Below are positions 1 to 12,836 of a stretch of 50,318 nucleotides of DNA, piece by piece. Made by a program: the position numbers and the translations under genes. The notes below the pieces were generated by a model. It saw only the letters and a program-made list of their open reading frames with translations. It made no database searches and had not been told where the DNA came from. This DNA is from an uncultured Ruminiclostridium sp. (GTDB lineage: Bacteria > Bacillota > Clostridia > Oscillospirales > Ruminococcaceae), in contig CAJOMV010000078.1 in assembly GCA_905235805.1 (NCBI GenBank), positions 1-50,318 of the forward strand, given 5' to 3'. The stretch's first letter is position 1. Every line of letters starts with the position of its first letter.

Positions 1-82
1 CACATACTTTCAGAATACATAAATCCCGTTTTGCTTTTTTGTTAGGTTTTACTATTGACAAATGGGCACTTCATAACAGAAT

Positions 83-499
83 TTATCGTTTAATTGTTCT
101 GAGGATATTTAATGCTTGTTCGCATTCAGCTTTATTTGTACCCCAAACACTAACAGATAATAATTCACCGGCAGAATAATATCCGACATAAATAACATAG
201 ACAGTCTTATGATTTTCAATTAATGTATTTTCATACATCTTCACCTTAAAACCATTTAAAATCATCGAATTAGCATCTCGCAATTTTGCAGATTTGGGTA
301 TAGATTTGATATACGCATTTTCCATTATTTCAGCCGATGCAGGAACGTTATCTTTTGCTGCATGAAATGGTGTTATGCGAATGGTCAAATCACTATCCTT
401 TGGAAAGAATACGCATTGACCGTCATATTCATCATATTCAAATTGCCAGTCAGTGGGAATTGAAATTAGCCAATCACAAGGAAGCTTGTAGATATTCAT
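83..499 (-). CDS. hypothetical protein, 138 aa
   Basis: I do not recognise this protein. It begins MNIYKLPCDWLISIP, has no signal peptide or membrane segment, and looks like a small soluble alpha/beta protein with many aromatic residues. The start at 499 is supported by GGAGG six bases upstream and by a promoter further up (543-571). The gene is visibly more AT-rich than everything that follows in the window, which suggests recent acquisition or a different origin. Its size and composition would fit a small immunity-type or housekeeping orphan protein, but nothing in the sequence decides this. It is monocistronic as far as the window shows; its downstream side runs to the window edge. Confidence 0.7.
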   Translation of the reverse strand: MNIYKLPCDWLISIPTDWQFEYDEYDGQCVFFPKDSDLTIRITPFHAAKDNVPASAEIMENAYIKSIPKSAKLRDANSMILNGFKVKMYENTLIENHKTVYVIYVGYYSAGELLSVSVWGTNKAECEQALNILRTIKR

Positions 500-542
500 G
501 ATATTCCTCCAAATTCCGATTTATTGCAAAATCGTTTTACTT

Positions 543-571
543 ATTATACCACAAAATCTCCTGCTTGTCAT
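543..571 (-). promoter_or_regulatory. promoter of the 138-aa orphan gene
   Basis: On the minus strand: -35 ATGACA (566-571), 17-base spacer, -10 TATAAT (543-548). It drives the gene starting at 499. Confidence 0.6.
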
Positions 572-589
572 TACCTTTAGGACATTTTC

Positions 590-625
590 CAAAACAAAAA
601 GCTGCCGTTTTTTACGGACGGCAGC
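590..625 (-). terminator. rho-independent terminator after the AraC gene
   Basis: The inverted repeat GCTGCCG/CGGCAGC (601-607, 619-625) is followed on the minus strand by TTTTTGTTTT. It ends the glycan operon, about 145 bases after the AraC stop codon. Confidence 0.75.
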
Positions 626-659
626 AAAGGGCGCAGAAGCCTACGCATCTGCACGCGAA

Positions 660-735
660 GCTATTAAAAGTCTTTTGGAAGGAGGGGGTCTGGGGGAGGA
701 AACCTTTTCTTCAGAAAAGGTTTCCTCCCCAGTCT
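660..735 (+). repeat. dispersed hairpin repeat, copy 1
   Basis: A leader beginning TATTAAAAGTCTTTTGGAAG and continuing with a G-rich AGGGGGTCT segment is followed by an 18-bp perfect stem (693-710 with 713-730) around a 2-base centre. A second copy lies in the opposite orientation at 38997-39060. It shares the leader but has a different stem sequence. It sits between the AraC stop and the operon terminator and carries no credible gene. Confidence 0.75.
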
Positions 736-768
736 CGAGCGCAAGCGACCTCCTGCGGCTTCGCCGCC

Positions 769-1593
769 CTACTCGCGTCCGCAGGCTCCGCCGCGGCGGT
801 AGTCGGTGGGGGTGATGCCCTCGTACTTTCTGAAGACCATGCCGAAGTAGGTCTGGTCGGTGTAGCCGACAGCCTCGGCTATCTCACGGACGGACATATC
901 GGTGCCGCAGAGGAGGTTCTTAGCCTTCGCTATGCGTCTGCGGGCGAGATACTCCATGGGGCGCATACCCATGCGGCTGCGGAATACACGGCAGAAATGC
1001 TGGAGCGAGACTCCTGACATCGAGGCAAGTCTTTCGAGCGGGATATCCTCCATATAGTGGGTCTCCATGTACCTGACAGCGTCGCGGATGACCCTGCCGG
1101 CTGCGCGGAGGTCGCCGCCCCGCTCGGTCATGGCGGAGCGGGCGGCAAGAATGAACTCATATATCAGCATGGAGCAGCGTTCCCCGCCGCTGAGGGGCTC
1201 ACCTGCCGCGGCAAGGAGCCTGCCGAATATGCTCTCGCATTCGGTGAGGTCGGCATCGGGACGGTAAAGGAATCCCGTGAACCCAAGCTTCTCCATTATG
1301 GAAGCGGCACTGTCGCCGCGGAACACGAACCAGTGAGTGGTCCATTCGCTCTCCGCGGGGCGGTATTCGTGCGGTACGCCGGGTGGGAGATAGAAGATAC
1401 CGTTCGGCTTCTGCGGATAAAGCTGACCGCCCACCGTGAGGATCCCCGCCCCCGATACCGTGAACAGAAACTGGTGCGACACGAGCCCGCTGTCACGGCG
1501 GCAGTGGTATTCCGGCTCCGCTATCCCCGCGCCGGTGAGGTAGAACGGCAGCTCCGCGCTGTTCCCTATGACCGGGTAGACAGATCTGAACAT
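769..1593 (-). CDS. AraC-family transcriptional regulator, 274 aa
   Basis: The N-terminal half (about residues 1-145) looks like the AraC-type cupin ligand-binding domain, including the PPGVPHEYRP stretch. The C-terminal 100 residues hold two helix-turn-helix motifs; the second contains VREIAEAVGYTDQTYFGMVF and is followed by the usual GITPTDYRR ending. Proteins of this build bind DNA as sugar-responsive activators, often of neighbouring carbohydrate genes. The start codon is one base after the stop of the upstream GH5 gene, so translation is probably coupled. It is the last gene of the GH2-GH5-GH5 operon and most likely controls it. The ligand cannot be read from sequence. Confidence 0.9.
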   Translation of the reverse strand: MFRSVYPVIGNSAELPFYLTGAGIAEPEYHCRRDSGLVSHQFLFTVSGAGILTVGGQLYPQKPNGIFYLPPGVPHEYRPAESEWTTHWFVFRGDSAASIMEKLGFTGFLYRPDADLTECESIFGRLLAAAGEPLSGGERCSMLIYEFILAARSAMTERGGDLRAAGRVIRDAVRYMETHYMEDIPLERLASMSGVSLQHFCRVFRSRMGMRPMEYLARRRIAKAKNLLCGTDMSVREIAEAVGYTDQTYFGMVFRKYEGITPTDYRRGGACGRE

Positions 1594-1594
1594 A

Positions 1595-2839
1595 TCAGTC
1601 CGCTCCGCTGAGCTTGGCGGCTATCCTTGCGATGACCGCAGCGTCGCTGTCCTTGTATATCCTGTAATTGTCACGGTCATAGAAATGCCCGGTGGTGTCC
1701 CATATAACGGGTACAAAGCCGTGGTCTGTGAGCTTATCGAGCACTATCTCCACACACTCCGAGGAATCGGTGTATATCGCGTTCGAGGCGTAATTGCTCT
1801 TCGGATATCCCGAGGTGGTCTCACCGAGAAATACCGGTATACCGCGGGAGGTGAATGCGCGGTCAAGCAGCGCTATCTGCGCGTCGGTGTAATCTATCCA
1901 GTCCTGCGAGCCGATGCGGTTCGTCCAGTACATCGTATTGTCAACGTAATGCACCGATACCATGAGCCTGTCGGAGACTGTGTCCGTCGGCATGATAAAT
2001 CTGTCCGAGGTGGTATTGTCGATGTTCGTCCAGTAGCCCGATACGATAAGCACCCGCTCGGCGTTATTGCCGCCGGTCGCCCTTACGGAATTGACGAATA
2101 CCTGATTGAGCGTATTGGTCGAGAGGTACGCGTCGGACTTTGACTGCGGCACAAGGTCGCCGTTGGCGTTGAAGCGATCACCGCCCAGATACTCGTTGAA
2201 GCCCTCGAACACAAGCGTCTCGGGATAGTCCCTGAAATATTCCGCTATCTGTGTCCAGAGAGTGCCGAATATATCCGAGCAGTCCTCAAGGGTGTTGCGG
2301 CGGATAATGAACTCGTCAAAGTGGTGGATATTGACTACCGCGTACAGGTCGTCGTTCATGCAGTAATCGACTATCTCCTTCACCCTTGCGATATAGTCGG
2401 GGTCTATCGTCCATGTGCCGTCGTTTTTCATCATATTGCCCCAGAACACGGGAATGCGCACTGTGTTGAAGCCTGCCGCCTTTATCCCGTCCACCAGCGC
2501 CTGCGAGGTGACGGGAGCGCCCCAGCAGGTCTCATAGTCCGTAGGGGTGTTGTTCCCCACCACGGGTATCCACTCAAAGGTTATCTTCTCGCAGCCGGTA
2601 GCTTCATAAGCCTCCATTGTGTTGCCGAGGTTGAGACCTATGCCCATATTCTTCGCGACCTCGGAAGCAGTGAGGGAAACGAAGGCTGGCGTCTCCGGCT
2701 CCTTCTCCGCCGGTTCGGTCTCCGCGGCGGGAGCAGCTGTCTGCTCCGGAGCGGAGGTCTGTGCGGGTGACGCGGCTCCGCAGCCGCAGGATATCATCAT
2801 AACCGCGCCGAGTATAAATGCTTTTACGCTCTTTTTCAT
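1595..2839 (-). CDS. GH5 glycoside hydrolase, lipoprotein, 414 aa
   Basis: A secreted, lipid-anchored glycosidase acting outside the membrane on beta-linked polysaccharide. A lipoprotein signal peptide ends in a lipobox with Cys near residue 20 (MISCGC), followed by an Ala/Thr/Glu/Pro linker to about residue 52. The catalytic barrel begins with MGIGLNLGNT. The acid/base Glu is in EGFNEYLGG (about residue 215) and the nucleophile Glu in FLGETTSG (about residue 340), as in GH5. There is no binding module. It lies 16 bases after a longer GH5 paralogue and is followed immediately by the AraC gene. The substrate could be cellulose, xyloglucan, mixed-linkage glucan or mannan; the subfamily is not assigned. 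Confidence 0.88.
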   Translation of the reverse strand: MKKSVKAFILGAVMMISCGCGAASPAQTSAPEQTAAPAAETEPAEKEPETPAFVSLTASEVAKNMGIGLNLGNTMEAYEATGCEKITFEWIPVVGNNTPTDYETCWGAPVTSQALVDGIKAAGFNTVRIPVFWGNMMKNDGTWTIDPDYIARVKEIVDYCMNDDLYAVVNIHHFDEFIIRRNTLEDCSDIFGTLWTQIAEYFRDYPETLVFEGFNEYLGGDRFNANGDLVPQSKSDAYLSTNTLNQVFVNSVRATGGNNAERVLIVSGYWTNIDNTTSDRFIMPTDTVSDRLMVSVHYVDNTMYWTNRIGSQDWIDYTDAQIALLDRAFTSRGIPVFLGETTSGYPKSNYASNAIYTDSSECVEIVLDKLTDHGFVPVIWDTTGHFYDRDNYRIYKDSDAAVIARIAAKLSGAD

Positions 2840-2855
2840 AGTGCTCCTCCGAATT

Positions 2856-7814
<4,959 letters not shown>

Positions 7815-7828
7815 GTCAAATTTTCGTC

Positions 7829-7857
7829 TTGACTTAATTTATTTTTCGGAGTATAAT
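7829..7857 (+). promoter_or_regulatory. promoter of the alpha/beta hydrolase gene
   Basis: TTGACT (7829-7834), 17-base spacer, TATAAT (7852-7857), divergent from the GH2 promoter with the two -35 boxes 14 bases apart. Confidence 0.8.
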
Positions 7858-7893
7858 AATAGTAATATTTTGGCTTTCAAGGAGGTTAATTAT

Positions 7894-8829
7894 ATGCCGG
7901 AGATCAAGGAATTCACATTTCCGTCAAGCACAGGAAGGAACGATATATTTGTCCGCAAGTATATTCCGGACGCAGAACCCCGCGGGATAGTCCAGATAGC
8001 CCACGGCATCTCGGAGCATATCGGGCGCTATGAGGGCTTCATGGAGTTCCTCGCGGAGAAGGGCTTCATAGCCGTCGGTAACGACCACTTGGGTCACGGA
8101 AAGTCCGTCACCGACCCTGCCGACAGGGGCTTTTTCAGCGAAGAGGACGGCTGGACGCACGCTGTGGACGATATGGATAAGCTGCACGATATGATGTGCG
8201 AGGAACACCCCGGACTGCCGTACATTTTCTTCGGACACAGCATGGGAAGCTTCCTCACCCGCACCTACCTTATCCGCTATCCCGACAAGCCCGACCTCGC
8301 TGTCCTCTGCGGCACCGGTCATCAGGCAAAGGCTGCGGTCATCGCGGGACTTACCCTCGCCGAAACAGCAGTAAAAACGCACGGTGCGCGTACTGTCGGT
8401 GAGAAGCTCAACTCTGTGGCATTCGGCTCATACAACAGCGGCTATGATGAGGTACGCACCGACTACGACTGGATAAGCAGCGACCCCGATGCCGTTGACA
8501 AGTATATAGCGGATCCCGACTGCGGCGGTATTGCAACTGTGGGGCTGTTCCGCGATATGATGGGAGGGATAAAGTTCCTCACCGACCCGGCTAACATCGC
8601 AAAGATGAACAAGGAGCTGCCGGTGCTGTTCATTTCCGGCTGGGCTGATCCGGTAGGAGAAAACGGTAAGGGCGTGAAGCGCGCATACAAAGCGTTCTGC
8701 GAAGCGGGAATGAAGTATGTGCATATCAAGCTCTACCCCGGTGACCGTCACGAGCTGCTCAACGAGAAGAACAAGGACGAGGTGATGAACGATATCCTCG
8801 GCTGGATAGAAAAGAAGCTCGATAAATAA
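7894..8829 (+). CDS. alpha/beta hydrolase, serine aminopeptidase/monoacylglycerol lipase type, 311 aa
   Basis: Cytoplasmic esterase/lipase of the Hydrolase_4 (S33-like) group. The oxyanion region is IAHGISEHIGRY (about 38-49), the nucleophile Ser lies in FFGHSMGSF, the likely acid Asp in SGWADPVGENG and the catalytic His in YPGDRHELLNE near the C-terminus, so the triad is complete. The start is ATG 7894 behind AAGGAGG; a TTG codon further up (7870) lies across that ribosome site and is not credible. The physiological ester is unknown. It is transcribed alone and divergently from the glycan operon, so a role in removing ester groups from imported sugars is possible but unproven. Ends at a bidirectional terminator. 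Confidence 0.88.
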   Translation: MPEIKEFTFPSSTGRNDIFVRKYIPDAEPRGIVQIAHGISEHIGRYEGFMEFLAEKGFIAVGNDHLGHGKSVTDPADRGFFSEEDGWTHAVDDMDKLHDMMCEEHPGLPYIFFGHSMGSFLTRTYLIRYPDKPDLAVLCGTGHQAKAAVIAGLTLAETAVKTHGARTVGEKLNSVAFGSYNSGYDEVRTDYDWISSDPDAVDKYIADPDCGGIATVGLFRDMMGGIKFLTDPANIAKMNKELPVLFISGWADPVGENGKGVKRAYKAFCEAGMKYVHIKLYPGDRHELLNEKNKDEVMNDILGWIEKKLDK

Positions 8830-8833
8830 AAAT

Positions 8834-8868
8834 ACTGCGCTGTGTTATTCCGCACAGCGCAGTTTTAT
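8834..8868. terminator. bidirectional terminator between convergent genes
   Basis: An 11-bp inverted repeat ACTGCGCTGTG/CACAGCGCAGT (8834-8844, 8853-8863) has T-rich tails on both strands. It serves the alpha/beta hydrolase (plus) and the CPBP protease (minus). Confidence 0.8.
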
Positions 8869-9617
8869 TATGCCTTTATCTCCCGTTTCGGAGTGAATTT
8901 CAGAACGTACAGCATATACAGCACGGCTATCACAAGTCCCGCCGCGATCACTATTATCTCCGCCGCTTCCTCGCTGCCGACCATGTCTGTCAGTATCGCT
9001 CCCGAAGCAAAACCGGTCAGCATATTGTTCAGTGAATGGAACACGATACACGGGATAAGGCTCCCCGTTCTTATCAGCATCACCGCCAGCATGAAGCCGA
9101 CACCCAGCGCGTAGCTTATCTGCGTAACGCTGTCGAAGATCGAGTACCCGTTGAACAGGTTCACTATATGCCCGAGACCGAATGTCACGGAGGTGACTAT
9201 GACTGCCGCGGCAGGATTGGTCTTTGCCATTCCCCTGAACAGAAATCCGCGGAACAGCACCTCCTCAATGAACCCGACAAACAGCATTGTCACGGTATGG
9301 CATATCAGCGACGGCACAGGATATTGCAGACCTATGCCGAATATGCACCCGAGGGACGCGATAACTATCGGCGGTATGTAAAACAGCATCTTCCCCGCCG
9401 GGACATCAGCCTTGCAAAGCCCTATATGCGGCATAAGCCCGTTCTTCTTTATGAATACGAACAGCACTGCCGCGAACGCCGCCGCAAAGAACAGCTCCGC
9501 GAAATACTCGATACCGACCGCTTCCGATACCGACCGGAGCATCGAAAAGACGACAACATATATCACGATAAGCACTACCGCGAAGGTCACTTCATTTTTA
9601 TCAAAAAGCTTTCTCAT
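8868..9617 (-). CDS. CPBP-family intramembrane metalloprotease, 249 aa
   Basis: Integral membrane protein with about seven or eight hydrophobic segments. It carries the family motifs of the CAAX/bacteriocin-processing (Abi/CPBP) proteases: EEVLFRGF (Glu-Glu and Arg), then FGLGHIVN (His) and CIVFHSLNN (His and Asn), all in the expected order in the C-terminal half. Members act on membrane-embedded substrates; some give self-immunity to bacteriocins or process peptides. The gene overlaps the TetR gene by ATGA and is evidently co-expressed with it and under its control. No bacteriocin-like gene is visible nearby, so the substrate is unknown. Confidence 0.88.
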   Translation of the reverse strand: MRKLFDKNEVTFAVVLIVIYVVVFSMLRSVSEAVGIEYFAELFFAAAFAAVLFVFIKKNGLMPHIGLCKADVPAGKMLFYIPPIVIASLGCIFGIGLQYPVPSLICHTVTMLFVGFIEEVLFRGFLFRGMAKTNPAAAVIVTSVTFGLGHIVNLFNGYSIFDSVTQISYALGVGFMLAVMLIRTGSLIPCIVFHSLNNMLTGFASGAILTDMVGSEEAAEIIVIAAGLVIAVLYMLYVLKFTPKREIKA

Positions 9618-10189
9618 ATTTTCTCTCCCCGTTTTATATACCCCACCGTGCCCTTGTATGTCATATTCAGCAAGCGGGTGAATTCCTCCTTGTCGTATTC
9701 CATTGAGTTATTGGCTATAAGGCTCGCTATACCGTGAACGCAGACGAACAGCGTGCCGAACACCTCACGCGCCTGCCGCTCCGTCAGTCCCGCCGCGGCC
9801 TGCAGCGGTGCGAGCAGAAAGCCGAGCTCCTCCCCGTTCATCATATCCCCGAAGGAGGTATTGCGGAATTTATCCGACTGGAACAGAAATCTGAACAGGT
9901 GCTTCTCCTCCGCGGCAAAGCCGATATAGTTCAGCCCGATAGTGAGCATGGGAGTGTCGGAGCTCTCCGCGCCGCGCATGATGTACTCCGTATGGATACT
10001 GTCGGCAGCGGAATATACCTCATTTTTCAGCTCCTCCACCGTAGGGAAGCAGTACATCACCGGCTGTGTCGAGCAGCCGAGCTCCGCTGCCACGCGCCGG
10101 ACATTCAGGCTCTCTATCCCCTCGCGGCGCACTACCTCCAGCCCCGCTTCCGTCACCATATCCTTTGTTACTTTCGTTTTCGGCGGCAT
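9614..10189 (-). CDS. TetR/AcrR-family transcriptional regulator, 191 aa
   Basis: N-terminal helix-turn-helix at about residues 10-55 (LNVRRVAAELGCSTQPVMYC), followed by an all-helical ligand domain with a phenylalanine-rich centre (EKHLFRFLFQS). It should be a repressor released by a small molecule. It is translationally coupled to the downstream CPBP protease (ATGA overlap). A 22-base imperfect palindrome directly abutting its -10 box (10209-10230) is the likely operator, so it should repress itself and the protease. The inducer is unknown. Confidence 0.88.
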   Translation of the reverse strand: MPPKTKVTKDMVTEAGLEVVRREGIESLNVRRVAAELGCSTQPVMYCFPTVEELKNEVYSAADSIHTEYIMRGAESSDTPMLTIGLNYIGFAAEEKHLFRFLFQSDKFRNTSFGDMMNGEELGFLLAPLQAAAGLTERQAREVFGTLFVCVHGIASLIANNSMEYDKEEFTRLLNMTYKGTVGYIKRGEKI

Positions 10190-10208
10190 AATATCCCCCC
10201 TCTTTATA

Positions 10209-10259
10209 ACATTTGTTATATAACGAACGTATTATAACACAGATTTTCTGTTTTGTCAA
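10209..10259 (-). promoter_or_regulatory. TetR promoter with abutting palindromic operator
   Basis: Minus strand: -35 TTGACA (10254-10259), 17-base spacer, -10 TATAAT (10231-10236). Directly downstream lies a 22-base palindrome (10209-10230; core GTTATATAAC, 18 of 22 positions symmetric). Its place over the transcription start fits autorepression. Confidence 0.75.
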
Positions 10260-10267
10260 TACATTTC

Positions 10268-10300
10268 GAAAAAAATAACGGCAGCGAAAAGCGCTGCCGT
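10268..10300 (-). terminator. terminator after the wall-binding protein gene
   Basis: The inverted repeat ACGGCAGC/GCTGCCGT (10278-10285, 10293-10300) is followed on the minus strand by TATTTTTTTC. It ends the sigma/anti-sigma operon eight bases after the last stop codon. Confidence 0.75.
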
Positions 10301-10307
10301 ATGGGTA

Positions 10308-11240
10308 TCACATCAATGTTATATTTGAAGCTCCCGCGGGAACGGTGACATAGTTCTTCTCCGCGATCATTTCCGAGAACGAGAATGTGTTGTATTCCGT
10401 CGCATATCTTGCGTACCTGTCGGCAGCATCGTCAAGAGGAGTCTCGCCGTCCCACATCTTGTATATCGTATCATCGGGTGCTATCATAAGCTCCATATAC
10501 TGCCCTGCGTATACGAATGCTATTTTCTTGCCGGGATTTTCCGAAAACATCTTCGTTTTCACAGCCCAGCCCGTCCCTCCGGCAGCAGGGCTATAATGTA
10601 TCTCTCCGTCGTACCGGAAAAGCGTTACCTCACCGATCATCTCACTGTCATTCGTGAACACGGGCAGCGCCACGAAATCAAGCGATACAGTGTTGTCGTC
10701 CGTTTGTAAGTGACTGTACCCGGCAAGCGAAATGTTTATATCACCCGCTCCGGGAGTTTCGAGGCGGATAAACGAAGCGATAGTTACCTTTTCGCGCTCT
10801 ATTATCTCCATGATCTCCTCGGCAGTTATGGCTGTTCCGGCAATCGTGATACCGCGCTCCGAAAGAGGCTTGCCGGAAATGCCGCCGCCCGTGTCACCGC
10901 CATACTCGATGAGCTTGCCATTTGAGCCGAAGGTGTAATACAAGCCGTCTATTTTCACACTGCCGACCGCCATTTTCCCGTTCCTGCGGAGGAAATATGT
11001 TCGTATTCCCTTTACCGTCAGCCACCGGCTTGTCAGCATTTTCCCGTCCTTGTAATAATACCTGTCTGCGCCTTTCTTCACCCAACCGGTGTAAACGCCC
11101 TTACTTTCGCCGCTGTCGGAATAGCGGTACAGAAGCCCGTCAACGGTCTTTACCTTGTCGGCATACGCGGGTACTGAACCGCACGCGAATATCGCGGCTG
11201 CCGTAAGCGCGGATATTAATGCCTTTATTCTCTTTTTCAT
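10308..11240 (-). CDS. secreted protein with cell-wall-binding repeats, 310 aa
   Basis: The signal peptide ends near PAYADK (about residue 27). Residues 30-115 hold three to four repeats of the choline/glucan-binding type, with Gly-Trp or Tyr-Tyr and short turns (GWVKKGADRYYYKDGKM). The rest (about 130-310) is homologous to the extracellular part of the anti-sigma-like protein encoded just upstream: both contain FR-(Y/F)-(D/N)-GEI, FSE-(N/H)-PG, ELMIA and ATEYNTF in the same order. It is co-transcribed with the sigma and anti-sigma genes, 11 bases after the latter, with AAGGGG upstream of the start. It is probably an envelope-associated partner or output of that system; no enzymatic motif is visible. 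Confidence 0.8.
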   Translation of the reverse strand: MKKRIKALISALTAAAIFACGSVPAYADKVKTVDGLLYRYSDSGESKGVYTGWVKKGADRYYYKDGKMLTSRWLTVKGIRTYFLRRNGKMAVGSVKIDGLYYTFGSNGKLIEYGGDTGGGISGKPLSERGITIAGTAITAEEIMEIIEREKVTIASFIRLETPGAGDINISLAGYSHLQTDDNTVSLDFVALPVFTNDSEMIGEVTLFRYDGEIHYSPAAGGTGWAVKTKMFSENPGKKIAFVYAGQYMELMIAPDDTIYKMWDGETPLDDAADRYARYATEYNTFSFSEMIAEKNYVTVPAGASNITLM

Positions 11241-11251
11241 ACTCTCACCCC

Positions 11252-12184
11252 TTAAAAGGTCACTTTGATATATTGCCCGTTCTCAAGCACCTCCGACAGA
11301 TTGAAGGTGTTGTATTCCGTGGCATATACGGAATACAGATCAAAGTCCGCCCTGTCTGCGGCACCGCTGTCATAATTCAGCTGATACGCAGTGCCGTCTT
11401 GTGCTATCATCAGCTCGTCGAGAAATCCGCATCGTACGAACGCAAAGGTCTCGCCGGGGTGCTCTGAAAACGCCCGGTTGACAGTATCCCACCTGCTGCC
11501 GCCGAACAGACCCTGCGGAAAGATCTCGCCGTTAAATCTGAACATCTCCAGACACGCTTTTACTTCGCCGTTGACTATTATCGGATAGAACCTGCTTGTC
11601 AGATATACCTCGTTCCGGTCTCCGTAGGCATATACCTGACAGAAGCCGACCGTCGATATCATAGCCTCGGCGGGAAGTCCATCCTCGATCAGCACGCTTT
11701 GCACCAGATCTCTGCCGTAACGTTCGAGATACTCCGTGATCTCCTCTTCCGTGAGCGGGTCGCCGGTAAGCACGGGCAGGGCTGTGTTCAGTTCTCCTGT
11801 TCCCCAGCCGTCTCCGCCGTTAAAAACATCACCCGCACCGACACCTGTGGGCGCTTCGGTGGTAAGCCCGGGAGTCCCACCTGTCGGTGACGCAGTGGTT
11901 ATCGCCGGCACTCCGTCCGGCACATCACCGTCCAGCACATCACCGGAGGGCATATCGCTGTTCGTCTGCGATGTTCCGCCGTCCGCCGTCGGCGGCGAAT
12001 ATGAAGCTATATACTGCTGCATATAATTTGTACCAAGCAGAAATCCCGTTCCGACGAGCAGAACGGCTGCCGCCGCACCCGCCGCAAGATATATAGGCTT
12101 CCGGTTTCGCTTGTAATTCATTGCTTCTACGATCATGCTGTCGTCAATGCTGTCGATACCGTTCATTATCCATTCATTCATCAT
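11252..12184 (-). CDS. membrane anti-sigma-like protein with extracellular sensor domain, 310 aa
   Basis: A short cytoplasmic part of about 30 residues (NGIDSIDDSMIVEAM) comes before one membrane segment (about 31-51, AAGAAAAVLLVGTGF). It is followed by a Pro/Thr/Gly/Ser linker to about residue 125 and a globular extracellular domain shared with the next gene product. Its position right after an ECF sigma gene (11-base overlap) and its topology point to an anti-sigma factor that passes an envelope signal to the sigma factor. It does not show the zinc-binding HxxxCxxC motif of classical ZAS anti-sigmas. The start at 12184 has AAGGAGGG upstream; an in-frame GTG six bases earlier lies too close to that site. 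Confidence 0.72.
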   Translation of the reverse strand: MMNEWIMNGIDSIDDSMIVEAMNYKRNRKPIYLAAGAAAAVLLVGTGFLLGTNYMQQYIASYSPPTADGGTSQTNSDMPSGDVLDGDVPDGVPAITTASPTGGTPGLTTEAPTGVGAGDVFNGGDGWGTGELNTALPVLTGDPLTEEEITEYLERYGRDLVQSVLIEDGLPAEAMISTVGFCQVYAYGDRNEVYLTSRFYPIIVNGEVKACLEMFRFNGEIFPQGLFGGSRWDTVNRAFSEHPGETFAFVRCGFLDELMIAQDGTAYQLNYDSGAADRADFDLYSVYATEYNTFNLSEVLENGQYIKVTF

Positions 12185-12731
12185 AAACACCCTCCTTTCG
12201 CAGATACTCTTTGAGCCTGCTTCGCATACGCAGGAGAAGCTGCTTGACCGCGTTTTCCGTCATACCGTACCTTTTTGCTATATCCCTGATGCTGTCGAGG
12301 AACCAGTACCGCCGCACGAATACCACCCGGTTGACCTGACGTTCGCTTCGCAGAAACTCGCTGATCTTGTCACCGAGCTCCTTTGAGCTGCACAGCTTCT
12401 CGACATCGGTATTATCCGCAAGCCCGTCCAGCTCATCGAACGACACCTGCGCGTCGGGATTTCGCTTTGCCGCGTGGATATGCCCATACTTTTTCAGAGC
12501 AAGATTCTTGACTATCCTGCATACGAACGCGGAGAAATGCTCCGGGCGCTGCGGAGGTATCGAGTTCCATACCGCGAGGTACGCGTCATTTACGCATTCC
12601 TCCGCGTCGGAGCTGTCGGACAGAACATTGTGCGCGACGTGCATACACAGTCCCCGGTATTTCCTGTCGGTCTCGGCGATAGCATTCTCAGAGCGCTCCC
12701 AGAACAGGGATATTATTTTGCTGTCGTCCAC
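12174..12731 (-). CDS. ECF-type RNA polymerase sigma factor, 185 aa
   Basis: Region 2 covers about residues 20-85 (DAEECVNDAYLAVWNSIPP) and region 4 about 125-180, with helix-turn-helix SIRDIAKRYGMTENAVKQLL. It directs RNA polymerase to a small regulon, usually including its own operon. I choose GTG 12731 as start: AAAGGAGG lies seven bases upstream, whereas the ATG at 12749 would put that site inside the gene. Its N-terminus then matches the paralogue at 27644-28204. The downstream overlapping membrane protein is its likely anti-sigma factor. A TTGACA-type promoter is missing; a GTAACC-N16-GTA element is present instead. Confidence 0.88.
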   Translation of the reverse strand: MDDSKIISLFWERSENAIAETDRKYRGLCMHVAHNVLSDSSDAEECVNDAYLAVWNSIPPQRPEHFSAFVCRIVKNLALKKYGHIHAAKRNPDAQVSFDELDGLADNTDVEKLCSSKELGDKISEFLRSERQVNRVVFVRRYWFLDSIRDIAKRYGMTENAVKQLLLRMRSRLKEYLRKEGVYDE

Positions 12732-12757
12732 GGTACCGCCTCCTTTCATTTATTAAG

Positions 12758-12782
12758 TACGGTTTTCTGTCCGTTTGGTTAC
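12758..12782 (-). promoter_or_regulatory. putative ECF-type autoregulatory promoter
   Basis: Minus strand: GTAACC (12777-12782), 16 bases, GTA (12758-12760), about 27 bases before the GTG start. The second ECF operon has the same pair of boxes. AAC-type -35 boxes are known for ECF promoters; assignment here is an inference. Confidence 0.45.
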
Positions 12783-12790
12783 GGCAGTCT

Positions 12791-12827
12791 TAAAAAAATT
12801 AAATCTCCCCCGCGGCGCGAGGGAGAT
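12791..12827 (-). terminator. terminator after the metallo-hydrolase gene
   Basis: The inverted repeat ATCTCCC/GGGAGAT (12803-12809, 12821-12827) is followed on the minus strand by TTAATTTTTTT. It ends the GT4-GH13 operon. Confidence 0.75.
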
Positions 12828-12836
12828 CATGTGCTG

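Noticed and set aside
498-1017. Plus-strand reading frames across the first hairpin repeat
   Set aside because: They run through the repeat, the terminator and the antisense of the AraC gene and have no ribosome site.
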